Assembly: GCA_020310875.1 (NCBI GenBank)
Contig: CM035423.1
Coordinates: forward strand, 115,271,917 to 115,335,916
Source: Ceratopteris richardii
Taxonomy: Eukaryota > Streptophyta > Polypodiopsida > Polypodiales > Pteridaceae
Length of the DNA stretch: 64,000 nucleotides
Reading direction: 5' to 3'
The notes beneath the pieces were generated by a model that was not told the origin of the DNA, made no database searches, and saw only the letters and a program-made list of their open reading frames with translations. Positions 23,199-34,751 of the stretch are shown piece by piece (the stretch's first letter is position 1; each line of letters begins with the position of its first letter). The translations under genes and the position numbers were made by a program.

Positions 23199-23623
23199 TG
23201 TTATACTTTATGGAATATTAGGAATGACGGTTTAATGCCTTGAGGATTTTAATGTGTGTTGTGTTTTGATTTAGCAGGTGGAGATCCATGAGGGTATGAA
23301 CAAGTTCAAGTGTGAACAAGTGTGAATGCAAGAGGATTCATTCACATTCTTTTTGGAGATATTTTTAGAGAATAAGTTATTTTTAGAAGATAGTTATTTT
23401 TAGCTATTTTTGTAAATAAAGAAAAAGCACACTATTTTTAGTGTGGCCCTCATGTATCTTCCATCAAGGACATAATATGAATTACCTATAAATACGCATG
23501 CTCTCATAGAGTGTCCATGGGAGCATGTGGGGGGAGATTGTACCCAATCTTGTGTCGACTCTTTTCTCTCTCTTGTCTCTTCTATTTGCTGTGTATATGC
23601 TCTGCGGGTTACGATCGACAACA
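23199..23623 (+). repeat. N1 3' LTR
   Basis: 425 bp. Compared with the 5' LTR it has a 10-bp duplication near 23,310 and a short duplication near 23,385. Confidence 0.93.
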
Positions 23624-23628
23624 AGTTC

Positions 23629-24018
23629 TCACACTCTTGGAGGAGTTGTGGTCTACATATTGGTGATTATTTGGAGGAGATTCTGTGAGCTTACCATCAA
23701 CATCCATTGTTGATTTACTGTGAGTAGTCTATACCTGTTCTTACTTGCTAGGTCACTCATTTCTGATTTAGGTTGATCAGAATTTGGGTTTGCTATAAAA
23801 CAGTGCTAAACTGTTCTTATTCTCCATATTCACACACACACACACACTCTTCATACCTCTTAGGCACACAATCTCTTGTATCTAGTTCTTATTTTTGCCT
23901 AGATATGGATATTATTAGTTTGTATCATATACACACATTGTAATTTTACATTTGAATATAGATAGTGTAGGTGAGCCTCATAGCTTACCGTTACACTTGA
24001 AATACTCTTTATTCTTAT
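23629..24018 (+). repeat. Copia X 5' LTR remnant, part 2
   Basis: It resembles, in the opposite orientation, 35,930-36,150 of X': CCATATTC, a CA tract, TATCTAGTTCTTATTTTTGC-like sequence and ATAGATAGTGTAGGTGAGCC-like sequence. The LTR end and primer site present in X' are missing, so a small deletion joins the LTR to gag near 24,018. Confidence 0.65.
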
Positions 24019-25845
24019 GTTGCTTCATCTTCTAGAAGACTTGTTGTTCCTATTTTTGCACAATAGGAGGTTAGTGAAGAAGAAGAAACTCTTTTATCAT
24101 CAGGAGTTCATACTACTACCAGATTACTTCCTACAAAAGAGCAATCTAGATGGGATTCAAGGGATGCTTTAGCACTTTCATATATTGCTATGGGAGTTAA
24201 GAGGCATATTATACCCCAAATCAGGTCTTGCAGAACCTCTTGTTAGGCTTGGTTGGAGTTAGAGAATCTCTAACAGAGTAGAAACCTTGTTAGGAAAGCT
24301 CATCTAAGGAGACAACTAGCCAACACAAGGATGAAAGTTGGTGAATCAGTTCAGACACATATTTTGAAGGTTAAAGATTTAGGAGATCAGTTACTGAATG
24401 TTGGAGTCAACATTTCAGATGAAGAGATGGTAGACACACTTCTAAACTCATTTCCATCTACGTACCGTGCTTTTGTTACTTCTTTATCCTTCTCTACAAG
24501 AGATAGAGAAATTTCATTTGAAGAGCTATAGTTCATATTACTTCAAGATGAAGATCAACAAAAGGGTATGCAAGAGAATGATGAAGCCATGTTATCATCG
24601 TTGAAGGGAAAGAAGAAGAAGGAGAAGAAGAGTCAAGAATCCAAGAAGGATAGTAAGCTTTCTAATCCTCAATTTTCTAGTTCTACCCCTAATGCTTCCT
24701 CTACACCCAAAGAAAAATCTTCGACTTTATCTGATTCAAAGAAAGGAATATGCCATTATTATAAGAAACCAGGTCATTATGTAGTAGAATGTAGAGCAAG
24801 GATTTTTATTGAGAAGAAAAAAGCATCAGGTAATAGTGTTGAAGATGATCCAAAACCTAAATCTTCAAAGGTAGATGCATATGCATGTGCTACTATTGAA
24901 AATACAGCGTTTGATCAGGAAACATTAATGCAATCTCAGATAATCTTTGGGTTTTTGATTTTGGTGCTAAAAGGCCAAGACACATCGGAGAAGAGGCTAT
25001 TTCATCTTCTAGAAGAACCCTTGTTCCTATTTCTGCTCAACATGAGGTTAGTGAAGAAGAAGGAACCACTTCATCATCAGGAGTCAGTGGTACTACTATC
25101 AGATTACTTCCTTCATAAGAGCAATCCAAATGGGATTCAAGGGATGTGCAAGCAATTTCATATATTTCTATGAGAGTCAAGAGGCATATTATATCGAGAT
25201 CAAGTCATGTAGAACCTCTCGTCATGTTTAGTTGGAGTTCGAGAATCTCTATCAGAGCACAAACCCTGCTAGGCAAGCTCATCTAAGGAGATAGCTAGCC
25301 AATACAAGGATAAAAGTTGGTGAGTCAGTTCAGTCACATATTTTGAAGCTCAAAGATTTATGAGATCAATCACTCATTGTTGGAGTAAATATTTCACATG
25401 AAGAGATGGTAAACACTTTTCTTAACTCACTTCCATCCTCATATCGTGCTTTTGTTACTTCTTTAACGCTTACTACTAGAGATAGAGAACTTTCATTTGT
25501 AGAAATACAATTCCTATTAATTCAAGATGAAGATCAATAAAAAGGTATGGAAGATAATGATGAAGCCATGTTATCATTATCAAAGGGAAATAAGAAGGAG
25601 GCTACAAAGAAGGAGAATAAGAGTTAGCAATCCAAGAAGGAAAGTAAGTCTTCTATTCCCATTATTATAAGAAACAAGGTCATTTTATAGCAAAATGTAG
25701 AACAAGATTTTTTGATGAAAAGAAGATAGCATCAAATAATAGTGTTGAAGGTGATCCAAAACCTAAATCTTCAAAGGTAGAATTATATGCATGTGTTACC
25801 ATTGAAGAGGTAGGTTTTGATCAGGCAACATTAACTGCAACCTCG
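24019..25845 (+). pseudogene. Copia X gag, tandemly duplicated and decayed
   Basis: Two copies, about 24,019-24,950 and 24,997-25,845, lie about 980 bp apart. Both start at CATCTTCTAGAAGA and read a copia gag core (WDSRDALALSYIAMGVKRHI; LLNVGVNISDEEMVDTLLNS). A Lys-rich linker follows, then a knuckle CHYYKKPGHYVVEC in copy 1, where the second Cys has become Tyr. Copy 1 has open stretches 24,331-24,531 and 24,568-25,173; copy 2 is more degraded. Copy 1 also reaches a corrupted protease motif (FDFGAKRPRHI). I see no route to a functional protein. Confidence 0.75.
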
Positions 25846-26015
25846 GATAATCCTTGCATGTGGAAATTTCATAATTTCCAATGTTCTTTATGTTTCAGAC
25901 ATGAAGAAGATTTTTCTCTCTATCTCTACTTTCTTTTCAAATAGTTATAAAGTTGTTTTTAAGAAAGATTCATGTCAGATCCTCTCACCTAATGAGGAGC
26001 ATTGTCTACTTCAAG
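25846..26015 (+). pseudogene. Copia X protease-region scrap
   Basis: Reads GKFHNFQCSLC- and LSPNEEHCL-like residues matching X' at 30,350-30,500 on the other strand. It breaks off at 26,015 where copia Y begins. Confidence 0.65.
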
Positions 26016-26452
26016 GCGAAAACAAAATTCTGAATGGCCTTCCTGATTCATATCAGAGTTTTGCCTCTACTCTTCGATTGATGATGAAAGGCAATCCGAA
26101 TGCCTTGTCATTTGAGGAATTAGTCTCTGTTCTGTTGCAGGAAGATCAGTCCAGGCAGAACAGGTCCATTATGCGTGTTGCAGATCAAGCTTTCCTGGCT
26201 AGTCAAAAGGGCAAAGGAAAATGGAGCTCTTCTACTAGTAAGCAGAAATCTGCAAATGCTACACAATCGAAGAACCAGGATAAAGATGAGAAGAAATCAG
26301 AAAAGCAGAAATTGTTCTGCAAGTACTGTAAAGGAAATGATCATATTATAAAGAACTGTCCAAAACTGGCTGCTAAAGAGGCAAAGAAGAAAGAGGCTGG
26401 AATGGTTGTTGCAGAGGCCTCTACACCAAAAACAAAGTCTGCAAATGTGTAG
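26016..26452 (+). pseudogene. Copia Y gag, C-terminal part
   Basis: Enters at ILNGLPDSYQSFASTL, the copia gag core, then a Lys/Ser-rich linker and the knuckle CKYCKGNDHIIKNC (C-x2-C-x4-H-x4-C, intact). It ends at TAG 26,450-26,452, in frame with the protease that follows, so this may be a mutated sense codon. The gag N-terminus is missing. Confidence 0.85.
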
Positions 26453-27062
26453 GAAGAAGAATGGGCGTTTACTACTGTCTGCAGTTTTGATCCATCTTCT
26501 CATGATCAGTGCATGTCTGCAGTAGACTCAGATGTTTGGTACTTTGACAGTGGGGCGACCAAACATATTACCTCGCAGCGCAGTTTCTTCTCTTCACTCG
26601 AGCCTGCCCCTACAGGGAATACTGTCACATGCGCCAATAACTCCTCTTATCCTGTTATGGGAGTTGGTAAGATCATTCTGACTACTGCTGATGGTAGTTC
26701 TTTCACTTTGTCAGATGCTTTATTTGTGCCAGGGATCAAAAAGAACCTGTTATCAGTTTCTGCATTAGCCAAGATTGGCTTGGTTGTGAAATTCGTTGAT
26801 GACAGGTGTACAGTCCATGATCTCTCAAATGGCGATGTGATTATTGCTTCTGGCATTTTATGTCGTGGGCTGTATAAGCTCATAGACTATGAAAAATCTG
26901 TGAATGATTCGGCATGTGCAGTTCATGATTCTCAGGCTATGTCAGATGCAAAGCTTTGGCATGCACGCTTTGGTCATTTGAATTTTGCTAGTTTGTTACG
27001 CCTGCAGAAATCTGAAATGGTGTCCTCTTTGCCCAAACTTGAGGCACCTGGAAAACATTTTG
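26453..27062 (+). pseudogene. Copia Y protease and pre-integrase domain
   Basis: The protease motif is WYFDSGATKHIT, then FVPGIKKNLLSVS and the pre-integrase His pair WHARFGHLNF. A frameshift near 27,060 corrupts the Cys pair, and TAA near 27,094 follows in the resumed frame. Confidence 0.87.
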
Positions 27063-28180
27063 GGCAAAATGCAGCGTTCTTCCTTTCCAAAAGATGGTTA
27101 AGTTCGGGCTATGCAGAAATTGCAGCTTGTACATAGTGATGTCTGTGGTCCTATGCAGACACCCTCTTTTGGAAATTACCTTTACTTCGTGACTTTCATT
27201 GATGATTTTTCCAGGCATGCATGGGTATATCCACTCAAAGCAAAGTCCGAAGTGTTCATGTGCTTCAAACAGTTTTTGGTTTTGGCTGAAAATCTGTCAG
27301 CATGTAAAATGGGCACCCTCCGTTCTGATCGAGGGGGGGAATATATGTCTTCAGATTTTAATGCATTTCTGGCTGAACGTGGGATAAAACACCAGTGTAC
27401 AGTGCCGTATACACCTCAACAGAATGGAGTTGCTGAACGAAAGAACAGGTCACTCATGGAGGTGGCGAGGTGCATGGTCAAAAGTCAGGCTTTACCACAT
27501 AGTTTCTGGCTTGAGGCTATCATGTGTGTAGCATATGTACTGAACAGGTGTCCCACGAAAAGCGTTGCAGTCTATCACTCCATATGAGGCTTGGCATGAC
27601 CGCAAGCCATCTGTTGCTCATCTGCGTGTTTTTGGTTGTTTGGCATATGCATTAGTGCCTGAACAACATCGCAGAAAATTGGATGATAAGGCAGTAAAAT
27701 GTATTTTTGTTGGGTACAGTTTTGAAAGTAAAGGCTATCGTCTGTATCATCCACAGACTAAACGCATTCTGGTTAGCCGTGATGTTGTCTTTGTGGAAGA
27801 TGCTATTCAGCCATTGCTTTCATGTACTAAGGAGACATCTGTTAGCTCCAAAGACATGTATGATACTTTGATGCCTCTTTTTACAGGTGGACAGGCTAGC
27901 GCTGGTCCTAATGAGGCAACTTCTCAGCCTTTGCAGGTTTCATATGATGATGCAGATCATTCCATTTTTGATGCAGATTTACATGATGCACTTGTTGATG
28001 AGAGAGGTGATATTGAACAGGCAAAAACTATGCCAAAATGGCTGGTGCAGACTTTGCGTGACAGCAAATTAGATGCACCTTTGTCATATCGTACTCGTTT
28101 AGGCTCTCATAGTACCTCCTTTGCATCATATTGCTATGCTATGGCTGCATCTAGTCTCTGTGATGAGAATGAGCCTGTTT
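27063..28180 (+). pseudogene. Copia Y integrase
   Basis: The core shows all three acids: HSDVCGPM, LRSDRGGEY and QQNGVAERKNRS. A frameshift near 27,560 separates the core from the C-terminal part (ITPYEAWHDRKPS, FVGYSFESKGYR). The variable acidic linker before RT follows. In life, the enzyme joins cDNA to host DNA. Confidence 0.87.
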
Positions 28181-29710
28181 CTTTTGATGAAGCACAAAAT
28201 TCAGAAAATTGGATGGCTGCTATGCAATCTGAATATGATGCTATAATGAAGAATGGTACATGGTCTTTATGTGACTTGCCTCCTGGCAAGAAGGCCATTG
28301 GCACTAAGTGGGTATACAAGCTGAAGCATAAACCTGATGGTACAGTTGACAGGTATAAGGCTAGGCTTGTTACAAAGGGTTATGCGCAGGAAAGAGGCAT
28401 TGATTTTGATGAGACCTTTGCACCTACATGCCGTATGACTACTGTTCGGAGCATTTGTGCACTTTGCAGCCCATCATGGTTGGAATGTACATCAGTTGGA
28501 CATTAAAACAGCATTTCTGAATGGTGACTTGCATGAAGAAGTGTATGTTTTTCAGCCCCGTGGCTTTGAGCAGAAAGGGCATGAAAACCAGGTGTGCAGG
28601 TTAAAGAAGGCGTTATATGGTTTAAAGCAAGCACCACGTGCTTGGTATGAGAAAATACATGCCTATCTGATTGCACATGGTTTTGAGAACAGTCCAACTG
28701 AAAGCACCTTATATGTTCAGCGTGCTAATGATGTGCTTTTGATCATTGTTGTCTATGTAGACGACATGCTGCTCACTGGTCCTCTTGAGAAGCATATTGC
28801 TAATTTCAAGGCTAATTTGCATGCCTCATTTGAGATGTCTGATTTGGGGCATTTGCATCACTATTTGGGCATTCAGTTTATGCAAGTTGATGGTGGAATG
28901 GCTTTGTGTCAAATGAAATATATTGACACATTATTGCAGCGTATTGGCCTTGAAGACTGTAAGCCTATTGCCACTCCTATGGAGACAGGTTTACGATTGA
29001 GTCTTCATGATGCTGGAGATGCATTTGATGCTGTTCTCTATCAGCAGGCTGTTGGATGCTTGATTTACTTATGCATTACTCGGCCAGATATTCAGTTTGC
29101 TGTCTCACAGATGAGCAGGTTTATGCATTGCCCAGGAGTCACGCATTGGAAAGCGGTTAAGCGCATCTTTCGCTACTTGAGTGGTACTCGGCTACTTGGG
29201 TTGTTTTATCCCAAGGGGGGATCACTACCGCCAGATTTGCATGCTTTTTTTTACTCAGATTGGGCTGGTTGCTATGACACTCGTGTGTCCACCAGTGGTT
29301 TTTGCTTCATGCTTGGTAGCTCATGTATATCTTGGTTGAGCAAGAAGCAGCCTACTGTGGCCACTTCCAGTTGTGAGGCTGAGTATAGGGCAGCTTTCAC
29401 AGCGACTGTTGAGTGTGTGTGGCTCAGACGCCTTATGGCTGATTTGGGTGTTGGCCAGTCTTCTGCCACCACCATCTTCACTGCCAGTCAGAGCGCATTG
29501 GCAGTTGCGAGGAACCCTGTGTTCCATGCTCGCACTAAGCACATTGAGGTGCATTATCACTATGTCAGGGAGAGGTTCTCTGCTGGGGAGATCAGCTTGA
29601 CATATGTGCCCACGCAGGAGAACATTGCAGACCTTTTCACGAAGGCTCTGCCTAGGGAGAAGTTTGAAGCTTTCCGCAAAGCTTTGGGCTTACTTCCTTT
29701 TGTGGAGTGA
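28181..29710 (+). pseudogene. Copia Y reverse transcriptase - RNase H
   Basis: RT starts at WMAAMQSEYDAIMKNGTW. A frameshift near 28,460 falls at the TVRSICA region. The remaining 417 codons are open: LDIKTAFLNG, YGLKQAPRAW, catalytic VVYVDDMLLTG, RNase H with YSDWAG and SCEAEYRA, ending LFTKALPREKFEAFRKALG. The catalytic residues survive; only the frameshift breaks it. Confidence 0.92.
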
Positions 29711-29773
29711 TTTCCACATAGCTCGGCACTTCCTTATACATGAGTGCCAGCTCCTTGTTCACCGCATCACTCC

Positions 29774-29784
29774 CAGGGGGGATT
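29774..29784 (+). promoter_or_regulatory. Copia Y polypurine tract
   Basis: CAGGGGGGATT sits directly before the 3' LTR; the same sequence is present in the reversed copy at 39,141-39,151. Confidence 0.8.
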
Positions 29785-30014
29785 TGTTGATATATTTAGG
29801 TAGTGATGTGTGTGAACACTCTAGGACCGCCGGGGCACTTTTTTCCCTCTTTAGGAGGTTTTTTTCCCCCGGCTTGTATACACGCCTATTGCCCTAATGG
29901 GCTAATTATCTTTGTACATTCTCTAGTAATACATTCAGTCTTGTGTGTTGTGCTCCAAGCTTCTTCTTCTTCCTTGTGCTGTTCGCGTGCTTCCGCAAAC
30001 GTCTAACTCCAACA
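29785..30014 (+). repeat. Copia Y 3' LTR (230 bp)
   Basis: TGTTGATATATTTAGG to CTCCAACA. The reversed family member at 38,910-39,140 is 231 bp and about 95 percent alike by eye. Confidence 0.92.
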
Positions 30015-31153
30015 GTAATAACCTGCATGAAACCTTGAATAGAATCTATTCTCATTGGACCATTCACATCTAGATGTATAATCTGCAGGTTCCTTATGGT
30101 TGTGATATATCCATGCTTCTTGAAAGGAAGCTTGTGTACCTTTCCTTCAAGACATCCTTCACATGACTTTCCATCGTATGGTAAAGAAAAAGTAGGCAAG
30201 CTCTCCACCATATCATGATCTTTGATATGCTTAAGAGCCGTGTAACTAATATGACCAAATCTAGCATGCCATAACTTGATATTCTCCTTAGGTGTAGAAG
30301 ATCTAGCAACATTAGCATGATTTATTTTCGACAATACAAACATGCCACTTATGTTTTCACCTTGAGATAGACAATGCTCCTCATTAGGTGAGAGGATCTG
30401 ACATGAATCTTTCTTAAAAATGACCATCTAAAAAGAGAGTAGGGATAGAGAGCAAATTCTTCTTCATGTTTGGAACATAAAGAACATTGGAAATTATGAA
30501 ATTTCCTCCTCCTCTTGAATTTAGGTTCACTTCTCCAACACCTATAACATTCAAATCATGACCATGTGCAATGGTCACTCTTCTACCTGAAGAGTTAGAA
30601 AGAGGAGAAAATACCTTTCTACAACCTATCATATACTTAGTAGCTCTAGAATAAAAAATCCAAGGATTATTTGAGATTGCATTTAATGCTGCTTGATCAA
30701 AAGCTATTTCTTCAATAGTAACACATGGATAAATTCTTTCTTTGAAGATTTAGGTTTTGGATCATCTTCAATACTGTTACCTGATGATTTCTTCTTTTAT
30801 TTGAAAATCCTTGTTTTGCATTCTACTATGTAGTGACCTAGTTTCTTACAATAATGGCATACTCCTTTCTTTGAAGTAGATGTAATCACATATTTTTCTT
30901 TGGTTGTAGAGGAAGTATTAGGAGAAGGACTAGAAGACTTAGGATTAGAAGACTTACTTTCCTTCTTGGATTGCTGACTCTTCTTCTCCTTCTTTGTCTC
31001 CCTCTTCTTCTTTCCCTTCAACAATGATAACATGGCATCATGATTCTCTTCCATACGCTTTTTTTGATCTTCATCTTGAAGTAATACAAACTACAAGCAC
31101 AATATGTAGATGCAAGTGAGTTCATAAGTGTGTTTACCATCTCCTCATCTGAA
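30015..31153 (-). pseudogene. Copia X' protease, pre-integrase and gag C-terminus
   Basis: Read on the minus strand from 31,153: the rest of gag (SDEEMVNTLMNSL), a Lys/Ser-rich linker, and an intact knuckle CHYCKKLGHYIVEC. The protease motif is corrupted (IFYSRATKYM in place of DSGATxH). Then come NVLYVPNMKKNLLSI, pre-integrase WHARFGHISY and CEGCLEGK, and the first integrase residues (HLDVNGPM). It is cut at 30,014 by the copia Y LTR. The gag upstream part continues at 35,237 beyond element Z. Confidence 0.85.
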
Positions 31154-31158
31154 ATATT

Positions 31159-31992
31159 TGTGGAGATGGATGGGTATGCTTGAGAGGTGAGTTGGTTTTG
31201 CACAAAATGTGCTCTACACCTACCAAGTTAACTCTAGGGATGCTTAATAGACTTTTTTAGCTTCACAAGAATGCATTTGGAACTACCAAATGTTTTGAGA
31301 CATCATTCCCAAAAGTTGCATCAAAACAGATAACTTGCATGCACTAAAAACGTGAAGAAACGATCTAGAACATGTGCAAACATAGTCACCGTCTATGATT
31401 CATATCTCAAGATCCCGGAACCAAATGTGATGGAAATTGATATGCACATCATACACACTTCAATCCAACTAGCTCAAGTTAAAGGATTGAAAATGAGTAA
31501 GTAAACATAGAGATTCCACAAAATCACTATAACGATGAAGATGTTGTAGAGAACAGAAGGCAAAGATGAACTTGAAGAAATGTAAAAAATTGTATAAACT
31601 AATGAACATATGATACAAGGAAATTGTAGATTGACTACTTATACATGAAGGGAGCTCAATGTGTGCTCACTGATGTAGCTCAATGTATCTCAGAATGGCT
31701 CTCACATCTCATGACTAAAAGTATATGTATTTATACACATGTTCCAAGTTTGAATTTGAATTTTCCCTCACCTAAAAGTGATCCTACAATTTAGGGATGA
31801 TTTGAGTTTACTCTTCCTACCACATCTAACTTCACAAGATTCCTTATTCTCTTTTCTTTTACATTTATCCAAAGTAACTATGCCCAAAATGATTAGCATA
31901 GGTTTACATGAAGTTTTCTTCTTATGAAGAAATAAAATGATGTGTAATCCTGAATGATTAGCCAAGCACTTAGGCTTGCTAATTGCACCAAC
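31159..31992 (-). repeat. Copia Z 3' LTR
   Basis: On the minus strand it runs from TGTTGGTGCAATTAGC to CATCTCCACA (834 bp). It matches 34,752-35,231 at both ends. Confidence 0.88.
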
Positions 31993-32006
31993 AGATCCCC
32001 CTTCCA
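31993..32006 (-). promoter_or_regulatory. Copia Z polypurine tract
   Basis: The minus strand reads ATGGAAGGGGGATC next to the 3' LTR. Confidence 0.75.
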
Positions 32007-32945
32007 TCTAATGCCTTTGTCATCATATCTGCACATTGCTGATGTGTGGATACGTATGAGAGTTGTATCTCCTTACTCATTATCTTTTCCCTAACATAAT
32101 GGTGGTGAACCTCTATATGTTTCGTCCTAGCAATGATAGATAGGGTTAGCAACAAGATGTGGTGAACTAATGTTGTGTCCAAATATGTATGGAGTAGAAG
32201 TATTCAACACTAAATCTGAATATAGGGTTCTAATCCACATAACTTCGTGAGTATCATTGGCAAGTCTTCTATATTGAGTTTCTATTGATGAAGGGGCAAC
32301 TATAAGTTGCTTCTTGGAAGACCATGAAATTAATTTGGTACCTATAAAAGTAAGATATCTTGGAGTTCTTCTCCTATCATTTTTTGAACCTACCCAATCT
32401 ACATCAAAAAAGAGCTTGACATCTATATAAGATGTATATGGATAGCACAACCCTTCATTGATTGTACCCTTCAAATATTTTAGAATTCTCTTGGCTGCCT
32501 GGATGTGAGTCTTCCTTGGGATGTGCATGAATTGACTTAGCACACTAAATCCATAGCAAATATCTACTCTAGTTAGAGTAGCATAATTCAAGTTTCCAAG
32601 AAGACTTTGGTAACTAGTCACATCTTCAATTAACTCACCTTCATGATCACTTAACTTCAGATTTACCTCCATGGCTGTACCTGCAACCTTTGTATTTTCC
32701 ATCTTGAACTTGGTAAGCATATTTCCAATGTACTTTCTCTGAGTTCGGAACATACCTTTCTCTGTATATACCACTTCAATCCTAGAAAGTATGTGAGAAG
32801 GCCAAGATCACTAATCTTGAACTCTTCTTTTGTCTAAGCTTTGATCCTCTTGATTCCATCTACATCATTACCTATAATGATTATGACATCCACATATATA
32901 CAAAGGTATATGACCTCTGAGTGGTTCCTCTTGATAAAGTTGCCA
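32007..32945 (-). pseudogene. Copia Z reverse transcriptase (end) - RNase H
   Basis: Enters at the RT active site, read as YVDVIIIIG, where the second catalytic Asp is replaced. Then FKISDLGLLTYFLG, an internal stop and frameshift near 32,780, YGFSVLSQFMHIP, and degraded RNase H (FFDVDWVGSKNDRR). It ends ARTKHIEVHHHYVRE and ADMMTKALDG. The upstream RT half is missing: the segment is joined directly to a gag N-terminus at about 32,945. Confidence 0.85.
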
Positions 32946-33002
32946 AGCCATGTAGTTGTGTCGATCAAGCTTCTCGATCATTGAGGGAAAGCTGTCACCC
33001 AT
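32946..33002 (-). pseudogene. Copia W gag N-terminal stub fused to RT
   Basis: The ATG at 33,002 opens MGDSFPSMIEKLDRHNYMAW, a classic copia gag start ten bases after a perfect primer site. After about 19 codons it runs straight into the Z RT segment. I infer a deletion between W gag and Z RT. Confidence 0.75.
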
Positions 33003-33011
33003 CTTGATCTA

Positions 33012-33023
33012 GCTCTGATACCA
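33012..33023 (-). promoter_or_regulatory. Copia W primer binding site, tRNA-iMet
   Basis: An exact TGGTATCAGAGC on the minus strand. Confidence 0.9.
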
Positions 33024-34099
33024 CATAAAGAACTTGGAGAAGCTTGTAGGAGGTAGAAAAGTGAGTTTCGAAGCGACGAAGTTTGGTCTAGCCAACCAGC
33101 ACAAGACCAGCCCTTGAGCTTATGGAGACTCAAATAGACCTTATAGGCATGGGATAAGTGCAAAGAAATGCACTATGTACTTTGGAGCATCAAAGAGAAT
33201 GAGTCGATACAAAACAGATAGGTTCGCGGGTCGACTAGCTCAAAACACTTACTATCTATGGAAGAGACAATGAACTTCAAATGCTCATAGCGACCAGCGT
33301 GATTACAATTAGAAAAAATCCTTCTATGGGAGTGATACACATAGGGTTGAGTGTATATAATGCACAAAATTATAAGGAATAAGCAAAATATGCTATAGGA
33401 ATGAATCAGACATTCACCAGTGGTACTTCCTATTTTTCAAGAATACATAGAGATTGACCCCGAGATAGAAAAACCGACCTTTCTCCCAATCTAATGAACC
33501 AAATGCTATGAAAATTTATACACGTAAGGTAGACACTAATATCTTTTCAATGAGCTATGTTAAACTCAATTTTGAACTCTATAGAGAGAGCAGCAGCCTC
33601 TGCAAGATTACTGTTGGTGAAGAAGATGATGCCAAAAATTGAAGGAGCAAGACAATGATGGTCACAAGTATATGTATATTGCACGTATTTTACAAGTGAT
33701 TTCAAGTCTTTATATAGACTCTAGCAGTGCTCCACAAATTGTACAAGTGGAATTTGAATTCAAATGAAAGTGGGAATGGTTGTTGGAGGGAATCAATTCA
33801 CTTTCCTACAATCTAAGAAAAGTGAAGATCTAGTTTGATCTACTTTTAGGTGATTGATTGCTTGATTGAATGCAACTCAACCACCACAAATTCTTGGGAT
33901 TTGGGCTCTATCTTTCCACTTTTATATGTGTAAATCTCAAAGCTTTTACAATGGTAAAAGATCCATGAAAAAATCTTTTTTAAAAATACAATAACTGAGC
34001 ATAAGAAAAAGAATTCTCCAATGGATATTCTTTCGACGCGATAGCCTTTGATGTAGATCAAATCCACCTCAAGCATAGTGTAAGCTTGATGTTCCAACA
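33024..34099 (-). repeat. Copia W 5' LTR (approximate)
   Basis: Starts TGTTGGAACATCAAGC at 34,099, where Z gag breaks off, and ends next to the primer site at 33,023. The inner end is not a clean CA. No second copy lies in the window, so the boundaries rest on the primer site and on the interruption of Z gag. Confidence 0.6.
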
Positions 34100-34736
34100 T
34101 GACTACCTTTTGAGTTACCTCCATTCTTCATAAGCTTTGCCTCGTGCGAACAATTGTCCCATGAGGGTGTTGAAATCAGGAACCTGCATGTCCATGTAGA
34201 GGTCTATGGCTATGGTGAAAACTTCCCATTTGTCATCTGCCTTCCATTGATCACTTGCCTTACTATCTGCTCTTCATCAATGATCTCTCCAATGCTTCCA
34301 AGTTGATCTCCTAGGTACTTCATCTTGGTGGCAAAATCAGTCAGTTTCCTTGGGCATCTTCTTGAGTGTGGTGACCTCCATCCATAATTGATTCTTTCTT
34401 GCCTTGATACTTGATGAAAATAATGCTTCAAGAGCATTCCAAGTTTCTTGTGAAGTCTTAAAACTCCTCATGTGTGAAAGTGAAAAATCAAAGATTGAGT
34501 TAAGAATATGTGAACTTGCTAGAGCATCCTTTGAGCACCATGTGGTTAACCTCTCTTTTTCTTCTTGAGTTGTCCTTTGCTTCTAAGGATTGGCATCATC
34601 TCATCTCGAGATATGTAACCATATAGGTTTCTTCCTTGAAGATAAGCTTCCATTCTAAGTGACCAAGCCAACTAGTTACCTCGATCCAATTTGTTGATGG
34701 ATGAAGGAAATCCATCTCCCATGTTGATTTGTTGTT
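34100..34736 (-). pseudogene. Copia Z gag, degraded
   Basis: Read from near 34,720: NMGDGFPSSINKLD-like start, LAWSLRMEAYLQGRNLYGY, then LTDFATKMKYLGDQLGSIGE (UBN2-type gag). Several stops and shifts. It ends where the W LTR begins. Confidence 0.75.
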
Positions 34737-34748
34737 GCTCTCATAGCA
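34737..34748 (-). promoter_or_regulatory. Copia Z primer binding site, mutated
   Basis: TGCTATGAGAGC, 10 of 12 identical to the tRNA-iMet site, three bases inside the LTR. Confidence 0.7.
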
Positions 34749-34751
34749 CTG

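Larger units (their letters stand above)
20228..23623 (+). mobile_element. N1: non-coding LTR retrotransposon, TSD AGTTC
   Basis: Two near-identical LTRs (408 and 425 bp) start TGTTATAC and end CGACAACA, flanked by AGTTC at 20,223-20,227 and 23,624-23,628. A tRNA-iMet primer site and a polypurine tract are in the right places. The internal region of 2.56 kb has no gag or pol and no frame above about 100 codons. The LTRs differ by about four substitutions and two short duplications, so N1 moved recently, and must have used proteins supplied in trans. Confidence 0.93.
26016..30014 (+). mobile_element. Ty1/copia element Y, 5'-truncated
   Basis: It starts abruptly inside gag, so there is no 5' LTR, and ends in a 230-bp 3' LTR. 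The order is gag, protease, integrase, RT, RNase H. A second 3' end of this family lies reversed at 38,910-39,185. The frames are broken in four places, so Y is inactive. Confidence 0.88.
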
